Shown here piece by piece: positions 57,042 through 64,000 of a DNA stretch of 64,000 nucleotides. The notes beneath the pieces are model-generated. The model was given only the letters and a program-made list of their open reading frames with translations, was not told where the DNA came from and made no database searches. The stretch comes from Paenibacillus sp. FSL H3-0469 (GTDB taxonomy: Bacteria > Bacillota > Bacilli > Paenibacillales > Paenibacillaceae). The stretch is from assembly GCF_038051945.1 (NCBI RefSeq), contig NZ_CP150302.1, forward strand, positions 5,642,001 to 5,706,000. The letters are read 5' to 3'. Numbering within the stretch: the first letter of the stretch is position 1; each line of letters begins with the position of its first letter. The position numbers were made by a program, and so were the translations under genes.

Positions 57042-57977
57042 ATGTTCGTACACGGAACTGTACCTGAGATTTCCATTATCATATGCACCTATAACCGGTC
57101 GGCGCTGCTGGTCAAGACTCTTCATTCGCTGCTGCCGCTGGAGAATTTGCACCAGGCCGAAATCATCGTCGTGGATAACCAGTCCACGGATGATACGGCG
57201 GCCGCCATTAAGGGGTTCATCGAGAACTATGGTGCCGATATGGATATCCGTTATCTGCTGGAGCCGGTTCAAGGGCTGTCTGCAGCCCGGAACACAGGAA
57301 TTCTGGCTTCCAAATCGCAGCTCATCGCCTTCCTGGATGATGATGCGATCCCTTGCCGGACCTGGATTACAACCATTGTGAACACCTTTGCGGATAAGCC
57401 GGAGGTGATGGCGATGGGCGGCAAGATTGCTCCGATCTTCGAGAGCAAGCGTCCGGATTGGCTGATCAAGCCGTTCGAGCTTCCGTATACGATTGTCGAT
57501 CTGGGGAACCGGATCAAGGAGTATCCGAAGCGGCTTCACCCTTGCGGTGCCAATATGGCGATGCGCAAGCCGGTGTTCGATATCAGCCTGTTCCCTCTGG
57601 AGCTGGGCCGCAAGGGCGATTCGCTGCTATCGGGTGAAGAGACCTGGCTGTTCAGCCAGCTGCAGCAGGAAGGGCATTCGATTCTCTATCATCCTGAGAT
57701 GGCCGTCGATCATTTCGTTCCGGCGAACCGGCTGACGGAGGACTGGATCATGAAGCGGTATTACAGCCAAGGGATATCGAACGCTATGAAGAGTGAAGGA
57801 ATGAAAGGGCATCTGCTGCTCCTGGGCAAGACAGGCGCCAAAGTGATCTACATCCTGGCAGATTCCATTCTATCCCGCAGTAAGGGAAGGAAGCTGCTGA
57901 ATAAATGCCGGCTGGAGAGTATTCGCGGAACTCTCCATATGATTCTTAACCGGAAGAGGGAATCCGCAGCGGGGTGA
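57042..57977 (+). CDS. Family 2 glycosyltransferase
   Basis: Cytoplasmic inverting GT-A enzyme adding a sugar to the lipid-linked repeat unit. 311 residues from ATG 57042 (AGGTGAT 6 bp upstream). Motifs: PEISIIICTYNRSALLVKTL, EIIVVDNQSTDDT, SAARNTGI and the metal-binding DDD of LIAFLDDDAIP. The later part has SGEETWLFSQL, probably the catalytic-base region. Sugar specificity unknown. Confidence 0.9.
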   Translation: MFVHGTVPEISIIICTYNRSALLVKTLHSLLPLENLHQAEIIVVDNQSTDDTAAAIKGFIENYGADMDIRYLLEPVQGLSAARNTGILASKSQLIAFLDDDAIPCRTWITTIVNTFADKPEVMAMGGKIAPIFESKRPDWLIKPFELPYTIVDLGNRIKEYPKRLHPCGANMAMRKPVFDISLFPLELGRKGDSLLSGEETWLFSQLQQEGHSILYHPEMAVDHFVPANRLTEDWIMKRYYSQGISNAMKSEGMKGHLLLLGKTGAKVIYILADSILSRSKGRKLLNKCRLESIRGTLHMILNRKRESAAG

Positions 57978-57991
57978 GGGGAGGACGCGCG

Positions 57992-59338
57992 ATGACCAAT
58001 TTTGAGTGGGGCACCAAAATCAATAGTCTGCCATACGGAATGCTCTATCTCGTAACTGCACTGTTCCTCGGAACAGCCGTCATCTTCCAGCCGGTCATCG
58101 CAGTAGCAGCCGTATTCTTCATTCTGCTGCTGGTTGCCTCCCTGTCACGCCCCGAGCTGATCAGCTATTTCGTTCTGCTGACCACGGCGGTCTCGATTAA
58201 CTTCTTGTACAGCGGGAGTATGTTCGGTATTGAGATCCTGTCGCTCTATAAGCTGGTTATTCTGATGCTGCTGGTGCCGTGTATCCTGGTCAATGGCCTC
58301 AGGTTCAAGCTTAGCCCTCCCTTATGGGCGATGCTGGCCCTGATTCTGCTCACCTTCAGCTTCTCCATCTGGCTGCCGGAGATGAGCACATCGATTGCGG
58401 TCAAAGCCTTCATCGGACTGTCTCTGCCCTTCGTACTTCTGCTGATCAACTGGAAGAAGGAGGTTGCCGAGAAGCAGATCCGGATCATTACCTTGCTGCC
58501 GCTGGTCAGCATGCTGATAGGCGTGGTGCTGCAAGCTGCGAATATACATTCACTGGTAGCCGTGGAGTTCACAGGTGCGGTTCGGGTGCAGGGGGCCAAC
58601 ATTCCGCCTCACCTGGCGATGCTGGCCTTCATGGGAGTAGCGATCGCGTTCATCGAGATCAAGCGCAGCACGCAGCATATCCGGTTCAATTACATCATGC
58701 TGGGGCTGAATTTCTTCATTTTGGTGATTACAGGCACGCGCGGGCCGATTCTTGCCCTGGTGCTGATGGTGCTCTATTACTTCTATGACATCTCCCGCGC
58801 TTTTCTGAAGGGCAAGAAGAAGTACCTGATCCCGCTGCTGTGCTCGCTGCTGGTCATCACCGCGGCGGTATATATGCAGCTCGACAACCTCAAGAAGCGC
58901 TCCTTCGAACGGACGACCGAGACGGGAATTGACCTGTCGGGGCGGGCGGAGGCCTGGGAGTACTTCCTGAACAAGGCGGCGGATTCGCCGCTTGCGGGAC
59001 GGGGGCTTGGGGCAGTGACGGTGGCGAATGACGGAACGCTCTACGGAGGGTTCGTGGTTCCGCATAACGAATATATCCGCTTTTATTACGATGGGGGATA
59101 CGTTGGGGCCATCCTGCTGCTGCTGTCCTTGCTCGCTGTGTTTCTTATGGTATACAGAGTTCTTTTGCCGGCGGTCAAACCTTATTATTTGCTCTTTATT
59201 GCAGCATTTCTGATCTATTCTTTCACGGATAACACGCTGTCGACGGTCCAATTCATCATCCCGTTCTGTTGGTACCTGAACTGCCTGTACCGATCTTCAC
59301 AGCTGGCCGATTCCCCACAAAAAGAAGTGATACGATGA
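57992..59338 (+). CDS. O-antigen polymerase/ligase-like membrane protein 1
   Basis: Wzy/WaaL superfamily, 448 residues from ATG 57992 (GAGGGGAGG upstream). About 12 TM helices with a large external loop. Signature region TGTRGPILALVL and, later, GRAEAWEYFLNKAADSPLAG then RGLG and PHNEYIRFYYDGGYVGA, typical of the Wzy_C domain. Probably polymerises repeat units at the outer membrane face. The stop overlaps the next start (ATGA). A second member follows at 60138. Confidence 0.88.
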   Translation: MTNFEWGTKINSLPYGMLYLVTALFLGTAVIFQPVIAVAAVFFILLLVASLSRPELISYFVLLTTAVSINFLYSGSMFGIEILSLYKLVILMLLVPCILVNGLRFKLSPPLWAMLALILLTFSFSIWLPEMSTSIAVKAFIGLSLPFVLLLINWKKEVAEKQIRIITLLPLVSMLIGVVLQAANIHSLVAVEFTGAVRVQGANIPPHLAMLAFMGVAIAFIEIKRSTQHIRFNYIMLGLNFFILVITGTRGPILALVLMVLYYFYDISRAFLKGKKKYLIPLLCSLLVITAAVYMQLDNLKKRSFERTTETGIDLSGRAEAWEYFLNKAADSPLAGRGLGAVTVANDGTLYGGFVVPHNEYIRFYYDGGYVGAILLLLSLLAVFLMVYRVLLPAVKPYYLLFIAAFLIYSFTDNTLSTVQFIIPFCWYLNCLYRSSQLADSPQKEVIR

Positions 59339-60108
59339 ACCAAGTGAACATGTTCGATGTCAATTTCGATAACTATGATTTCATGGACCTGCTGGATTAT
59401 ATCGACAGAACCATTCAGGAGAGGAACCAGTCCTACATCCTGACCTGCAATGTCGATCATGTGATCAAGCTGCGCAAGGACAAAGAGTTCCGGGAAGTAT
59501 ACTCCGAAGCAGGTGCCGTAGTCGCGGACGGGATGCCGCTGATCTGGGCGTCCAAGATGCTCGGTAAGCCGCTGAAGCAAAAGGTGTCCGGCGCTGACCT
59601 GTTCAGCCGCCTGGGCAATGCGTTCGAGCAAAGGCAATACCGGTTGTTCTTCCTCGGTGCTGCCGAGGGTGTGGCGGAGCAGGCTACGAAGAATCTGAAG
59701 GCCGCCTTCCCTGGCATCAATGTAGTGGGCTGTTACTCTCCTTCCTACGGCTTTGAGCACAACGAAGAAGAGAATCAGCGGATTATCCAGATGCTGACCG
59801 AGAGCCAGCCCGACATTGTATTCGTAGGGGTAGGCGCACCAAAGCAGGAGAAGTGGATCTATCGCCACTATACCTCTTATCAGGCGCCGGTCTCGATTGG
59901 CGTGGGCGCAACCTTTGACTTTCTGTCAGGCTCGGTGAAGCGGGCCCCGGATTTCATGCAGAGAACCGGTATGGAATGGCTCTGGAGGCTTAGCCAGGAG
60001 CCGGGCCGGTTATGGAAAAGATACCTTGTCGACGATGCCCAGTTCCTGGTGCTGCTGCTCAAGGAGATGCGCAAACGGGGTAAGGTGAAGAACAGCAGTA
60101 CGGATTGA
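59335..60108 (+). CDS. WecG/TagA/CpsF-family glycosyltransferase
   Basis: GT26 enzyme transferring a sugar (ManNAc or ManNAcA types in known members) to a lipid-linked acceptor. 257 residues from ATG 59335, overlapping the upstream stop by 4 bp. Motifs: YILTCNVDHVIKLRKDKEF, VVADGMPLIWASKMLGKPL, LFFLGAAEGVAEQA, IVFVGVGAPKQEKWIYRH and VGATFDFLSGSVKRAP with the catalytic Asp/Thr region. A clear family match. Confidence 0.93.
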   Translation: MNQVNMFDVNFDNYDFMDLLDYIDRTIQERNQSYILTCNVDHVIKLRKDKEFREVYSEAGAVVADGMPLIWASKMLGKPLKQKVSGADLFSRLGNAFEQRQYRLFFLGAAEGVAEQATKNLKAAFPGINVVGCYSPSYGFEHNEEENQRIIQMLTESQPDIVFVGVGAPKQEKWIYRHYTSYQAPVSIGVGATFDFLSGSVKRAPDFMQRTGMEWLWRLSQEPGRLWKRYLVDDAQFLVLLLKEMRKRGKVKNSSTD

Positions 60109-60137
60109 AGAAAGCGGCGAAAGACGGGAGGCAGGGA

Positions 60138-61637
60138 ATGAAGATGCTAAGCAGAGATGAGAATAGTCTGAATCTTCCATCGGCACAGGCCGTGAAGTCG
60201 GCTGTAATGATGACCTTGATCTGTATCTCGGCGCTGGCCCTGCCGCTTGCGATCGGCTTCGCCAGTGCGAACCTGAGCGCGTCGAATAGCCTGCAAGGCA
60301 TCATTCTGGCAGGTATCCTCTTTCCGGCCTTGCTGCTGGCCCTGCTGAATACACGGATGCTCATCCCGTACACGCTGCTGATCTGGGCGGTTGCCCCGGA
60401 GCTGCGGCGGATTGCGGACTGGTACGAAGGCGTGTATCACTCCGTCTCCCTGCTCAGTCTGGCCCCGCTGCTGACCGGAGCGACCTTAGCTATTCCGGTG
60501 CTGCGGGAAATTCACCGGATTCGCAAGTCCTCCACCCGGATTATACTGTTGTTCTCCGTCGCACTGGCCTACGGCACATTGATCGGTCTGGCGAAGAACG
60601 GCATCGGCTCGGTATACGATCTGGCGAATTACATCGTACCGCTGCTGCTGATTCCTTTCTTCGCGGTCACGCCGTTTAAGCCGAAGGATATTGACCGGCT
60701 GCTGTACGCTTTTGCCAACATTGCCGTGCTGGTTGCGGTCTACGGGATCGTGCAGTATCTGACCGTTCCTCCCTGGGATGCCTTCTGGATGCGGAATGCC
60801 GATATGATGTCCATCGGGACTCCCTATCCGCTGGAGATCCGGGTCTTCTCGACCCTGAACTCTCCGGGCCCGGCAGCAACCTTCCTGGTCTTCGCTCTGG
60901 TGCCGATGATTCTGGAGAAAAGATGGCAGGGTACCCTGCGCTGGCTCGGTGTTCTGCTCGTAGTGGTCTGCCTGCTGACTACGCTCGTCCGGTCCGCCTG
61001 GCTGGTCCTGCTGGTGATGCTGCTGGTCTACATCGCTTCCTCTCCCTCCAAGGGTAAATGGAAGACGTTACTGCAGCTCGCCTTCGTGGCAGCCGCGCTG
61101 TTCTGGATCGTGCCGAAGCTCCCTGGAGCAGAGGGGCTGGTGGCCCGGATGGAGACCCTCACCTCGGTGCAGGAGGATCATTCCTACAATGAACGCCTCA
61201 GCCTCTGGACCAACATGCTGCCGATGGTGGCAGGCAATCCGGTAGGGCAGGGGATAGGCAGTGTAGGCCAGGGCACCAAGCTTGGCAACGGCGGAGAGCT
61301 GGGGGAATACGGCAATATGGATAACGGCTTCATCGCGCTGCTGCTGACCTTCGGCGTACTGGGCGCATTGTTCTTCTTCGGGGCACTCGGTGCGGTCATC
61401 AAGGAGATCGGCGCCAGAGTCACCCGCAGGAATGAACTTCAGCCTTACGCCAGACTGGCGCTGGCGGCGTGGATGGGAGCTGTAGCCAGCCTGATATCGG
61501 ATAACGGCTTTCCCGGTCTTAAGGGGTATCTGATCTGGATGCTGATCGGACTTGGCCTCAGCGCCAAGGAGCTCACTCAAAGCAGAAAGAAGGGACTACC
61601 GCATGCAGCAGTCAAGCGCCAAATCACTACCCGCTAA
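60138..61637 (+). CDS. O-antigen polymerase/ligase-like membrane protein 2
   Basis: 499 residues from ATG 60138 (GGGAGG 5 bp upstream; ATG 60144 possible). About 12 TM helices. Wzy_C-type loop SLWTNMLPMVAGNPVGQGIG with a Gly-rich stretch and DNGFIALLLTFGVLG. It is clearly different from member 1, so one may polymerise and the other attach the polymer to a final acceptor. Its 3' end overlaps the flippase gene by 35 bp. Confidence 0.87.
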   Translation: MKMLSRDENSLNLPSAQAVKSAVMMTLICISALALPLAIGFASANLSASNSLQGIILAGILFPALLLALLNTRMLIPYTLLIWAVAPELRRIADWYEGVYHSVSLLSLAPLLTGATLAIPVLREIHRIRKSSTRIILLFSVALAYGTLIGLAKNGIGSVYDLANYIVPLLLIPFFAVTPFKPKDIDRLLYAFANIAVLVAVYGIVQYLTVPPWDAFWMRNADMMSIGTPYPLEIRVFSTLNSPGPAATFLVFALVPMILEKRWQGTLRWLGVLLVVVCLLTTLVRSAWLVLLVMLLVYIASSPSKGKWKTLLQLAFVAAALFWIVPKLPGAEGLVARMETLTSVQEDHSYNERLSLWTNMLPMVAGNPVGQGIGSVGQGTKLGNGGELGEYGNMDNGFIALLLTFGVLGALFFFGALGAVIKEIGARVTRRNELQPYARLALAAWMGAVASLISDNGFPGLKGYLIWMLIGLGLSAKELTQSRKKGLPHAAVKRQITTR

Positions 61638-62982
61638 CCGGGTATGGTCCACCTTCCGGAGGTTCACGAAGAGTAAGGACAATAGCTCGGCTGCTGTCAA
61701 AACGATGTTCGTCAGCGTGCTGATCCTGCTGGTCAATATGCTGACCGGCGTACTGACCGCCCGTTATCTCGGCCCGTCAGGCCGGGGGGAGCAGACAGCG
61801 ATGGTGAACTGGTCGCAGTTCCTGGCCTTCAGCATGAGCTTCGGCATTCCCTCGGCGCTGATCTACAACGCCAAGAAGAATCCGCAGGAAGCCGGGGTAC
61901 TGTACCGGATCGCCCTGCTGATCGGACTGACGTTCGGAACCATTGCGATGACAGTCGGAATACTGGTGCTGCCTTATTGGCTCGGGTCGTTCAGTCATGA
62001 GGTAGTGGTCTTCGCCCAGTGGTCGATGATTCTCTGCCCGCTGATTGTGGTGTCGCAGATCAACAACGCGGCCTTCCAGTTCAGAGGGGATTACAAGACC
62101 TTCAACTGGATGCGGTACCTGGTGCCGCTGCTGACACTGGGAGCCATCGGAATTCTGATCCTGACCGGTTATATGAATCCTTATACAACTGCACTGGCTT
62201 ATCTGGTTCCGTCGGTTCCGCTGTTCATCTGGATGACCATCCTGCTGCTGCGGACCTACAAGGTCAAGCTCCGGGATTCCTATCTTAATTTCAAAAGATT
62301 GTTCACCTATGGTCTGGGCTCCTACGGAAACGATCTGCTCGGACAATTCTCGGTATACATAGACCAGATCATCATTGCCGGATTACTGAGACCGGCAGAT
62401 CTGGGGCTCTATGCGGTAGCGGTAAGCCTGTCGCGTATGGTGAATTTCTTCGCGAATTCGATCACGGTGGTGCTGTTCCCGAAGGCCTCCGAGATGTCGA
62501 AGGATGAAGCGGTTGCCCTTACCTTCAAGGCTTTCCGGATCAGTACTACCTGTACTCTGCTTGGAGCAGTGTTCCTGATGCTGGTAGCGCCTTTTGTCAT
62601 CCCGCTGCTCTACGGCAAGGATTTCAACACCGCGCTAACCGTGTTCCGCCTGCTGCTGCTGGAAGTAACCATCAGCGGCGGGACGCTGATTCTGGCTCAG
62701 GTGTTCATGGCGCTGGGCAAGCCGAAGTTCGTATCTATCCTGCAGGGGGTCGGCCTGATCCTGGTGATTCCGCTGCTCTTCCTGCTGGTGCCGAAGTTCG
62801 GATTGTTCGGAGCCGGGGTGGCTATGCTCTCATCAGCTGTGCTGCGGTTCCTGTTCATTATTCTCAATATCAGGTACAACCTGAAGGTTAAGCTTCCGCG
62901 GTTGCTCATTAACGCCCAGGACCTTCAGTGGATGAAGACGACGATGAATTCGTATATTCGTAAGAAGCCTATGGATGTGTAG
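61603..62982 (+). CDS. Wzx-type polysaccharide flippase
   Basis: MOP-superfamily exporter that flips lipid-linked repeat units. 459 residues from ATG 61603 (AAGGGA upstream), inside the previous gene's end. About 12-14 TM helices; opening VLILLVNMLTGVLTARYLGP followed by GRGEQTAMVNWSQF is typical for RfbX/Wzx. A later segment reads GTLILAQVFMALGKPKF. It completes a Wzx/Wzy-dependent pathway with the polymerases and Wzz. Confidence 0.92.
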   Translation: MQQSSAKSLPANRVWSTFRRFTKSKDNSSAAVKTMFVSVLILLVNMLTGVLTARYLGPSGRGEQTAMVNWSQFLAFSMSFGIPSALIYNAKKNPQEAGVLYRIALLIGLTFGTIAMTVGILVLPYWLGSFSHEVVVFAQWSMILCPLIVVSQINNAAFQFRGDYKTFNWMRYLVPLLTLGAIGILILTGYMNPYTTALAYLVPSVPLFIWMTILLLRTYKVKLRDSYLNFKRLFTYGLGSYGNDLLGQFSVYIDQIIIAGLLRPADLGLYAVAVSLSRMVNFFANSITVVLFPKASEMSKDEAVALTFKAFRISTTCTLLGAVFLMLVAPFVIPLLYGKDFNTALTVFRLLLLEVTISGGTLILAQVFMALGKPKFVSILQGVGLILVIPLLFLLVPKFGLFGAGVAMLSSAVLRFLFIILNIRYNLKVKLPRLLINAQDLQWMKTTMNSYIRKKPMDV

Positions 62983-63104
62983 GCAGTTAAGGGTTCGATT
63001 CAAGCGTTTTGAGTAATCTCAAATGTTTTGTATTTGATTCAGCGAGCCGAGAACACGAGGTGAGCCCCTTATCTGCTTAAAAAACCATGGGATGGTGTTG
63101 GAGA

Positions 63105-63231
63105 AGCGGAGGGGAAGTTTGGAGCTGTAGGAACGAAGTATCCGCCTTTGTTCTCTGATTTCACCCGCTAACAGCGGTCCAATCAAGGAAATCAGAGAAC
63201 AACAGCGGCCAGAAGCCCAAACATTCCCCGC
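63105..63231. repeat. Long imperfect palindrome, copy 2
   Basis: Inner arms CCGCCTTTGTTCTCTGATTTC (63142-63162) and GAAATCAGAGAACAACAGCGG (63188-63208) pair almost fully; outer arms GCGGAGGGGAAGTTTGG (63106-63122) and CCAAACATTCCCCGC (63217-63231) pair with small bulges. A short hairpin CCGCTAACAGCGG lies in the loop. Related in sequence and plan to 17700-17820. It fills most of the 290-bp gap in the exopolysaccharide locus. Confidence 0.75.
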
Positions 63232-63272
63232 AGCGACGACACACACCAGACCATATAAGGAGGATACCTATC

Positions 63273-64000
63273 ATGGATTCAGTAACAAGCGTGCTTGGCG
63301 GCCGGGGCAGTTACCCGATCTCGGCAGTCATCATTGCCCAGGACGATGAAGTTCGGATATCCAAAGCGATTCAGTCCTGCCGGTTATTCGCCGATGAGGT
63401 GGTTGTAATCGACGGAGGAAGCAAAGACGGGACCGTAGGGCTATCCGAGAGCCTGGGATGCCGGGTGTATGTCAACCCATGGCCCGGATATGCGAAGCAA
63501 AGGGAATTCGGAGTGGAACGTGCCATCCATGATTGGGTCTTCCTGATTGATACCGACGAAGTGGTCAGCGAGGAGCTGGCCCGGGATATCCTGGAGCGCA
63601 AGCCGGGACTGACCGATGCTACGGTGGCGTTCTCGCTGTACCGGATTGGCGATTTCCTCGGCAAATGGCTGGATAAAGGCGAGTACCTGGTGCGGCTGTA
63701 TAACCGCAAGGAATACGGTATCCGCAACTCTCTGGTGCATGAGATGCCCGAGGTGTCCGAGGAGCGGACGGTGAAGCTGAACGGAACGCTGTGGCATCAA
63801 GGCTTCCGCAGCATCAACGACCATGTCGCCCGGTTCAACAAATACACCGATCTGGAAGCAGAGAGCGCGTTCGCCAGCGGCAAGCCGTTCAAGCTGAGCC
63901 ACCTGCTGCTGCGTCCGCCGGCACGGTTCCTGCAGAAGTATTTCCTGCATGGCCTGTTCAAGAAAGGCATCTCGGGCTTCGCAGTATCCGTCTTCTGGGT
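63273..64000 (+). CDS. Family 2 glycosyltransferase (WaaE/KdtX-like), 3' end outside window
   Basis: Frame open from ATG 63273 to the window edge (242 codons, no stop). AAGGAGGATACCTATC precedes the ATG. Seen: YPISAVIIAQDDEVRISKAI, VVVIDGGSKDGTV, metal motif VFLIDTDEVVSEELA, and LVHEMPEVSEERTVKL, typical of the KdtX/WaaE group of lipopolysaccharide-core-like glucosyltransferases also found in Gram-positive polysaccharide loci. It is separated from the flippase gene by a palindromic repeat, and may start a second transcript or continue the operon. Confidence 0.88.
   Translation, partial: MDSVTSVLGGRGSYPISAVIIAQDDEVRISKAIQSCRLFADEVVVIDGGSKDGTVGLSESLGCRVYVNPWPGYAKQREFGVERAIHDWVFLIDTDEVVSEELARDILERKPGLTDATVAFSLYRIGDFLGKWLDKGEYLVRLYNRKEYGIRNSLVHEMPEVSEERTVKLNGTLWHQGFRSINDHVARFNKYTDLEAESAFASGKPFKLSHLLLRPPARFLQKYFLHGLFKKGISGFAVSVFW

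Noticed and set aside
55395..57539. A 714-residue minus-strand open frame across galU and neighbours
   Set aside because: It lies antisense to three genes with clear conserved motifs and has no recognisable domain.

Overview
The window looks like a chromosomal segment of a Paenibacillus-type, endospore-forming Firmicute. The support is protein-level: an aa3-type quinol oxidase (qoxABCD), leucine dehydrogenase, Mn-dependent pyrophosphatase, several proteins with a copper-amine-oxidase-like stalk domain, CUT1 sugar transport with LplB/YtcP-type permeases, YesN/AraC regulators and moderate G+C with AGGAGG-type ribosome binding sites. No rRNA, tRNA or CRISPR was seen. Many start codons were chosen downstream of the longest possible start because a clear Shine-Dalgarno sequence points there.

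Layout. 1-9.4 kb: end of an ECF transporter S component, a chemotaxis receptor, a beta-propeller lipoprotein, the qox operon (minus strand) and a secreted polysaccharide deacetylase. 9.5-15.9 kb: a TetR regulator facing an MFS drug exporter across three GAAC-N4-GTTC operators, a YtrA-type GntR/ABC operon and a mismatch uracil-DNA glycosylase. 16-18.1 kb: an array of 51-bp hairpin repeats split by an intact IS256-family element with an 8-bp target duplication, followed by other repeats. 18.1-30 kb: WecA-like transferase and housekeeping or stress genes, ending in a fluoride riboswitch that controls a CLC-F fluoride exporter.

30-37 kb is the most unusual region. Two tandem 7TM histidine kinases run convergently into a tiny operon encoding a 79-residue peptide with a nitrile-hydratase-like (NHLP) leader and a C-terminal tryptophan, preceded in the operon by an isoprenoid-synthase-fold enzyme with two Asp-rich motifs. 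This resembles the logic of ComQ/ComX (a prenylated-tryptophan pheromone) built on a different precursor family. The functional link is inference.

37-50 kb: a GH9 glucanase that lacks a signal peptide, then an amino-sugar utilisation locus (AraC sensor-regulator, LplB/YtcP-type permeases, binding lipoprotein, two convergent GH20 enzymes, AraC regulator). 50.6-53.4 kb: a small Cys-motif protein and a NarL-type two-component system with cre-like sites upstream. 53.4-64 kb: a second hairpin array, a strongly structured leader RNA and an exopolysaccharide operon (Wzz, BY-kinase, GalU, initiating sugar-phosphate transferase, GT2, two Wzy/WaaL-like polymerase/ligases, WecG/TagA, Wzx flippase), then a GT2 cut by the window edge.

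Three dispersed repeat families run through the intergenic regions: the 51-52-bp hairpin arrays (two loci), a roughly 100-bp element placed 3' of four different genes in the same orientation, and long imperfect palindromes (two copies).
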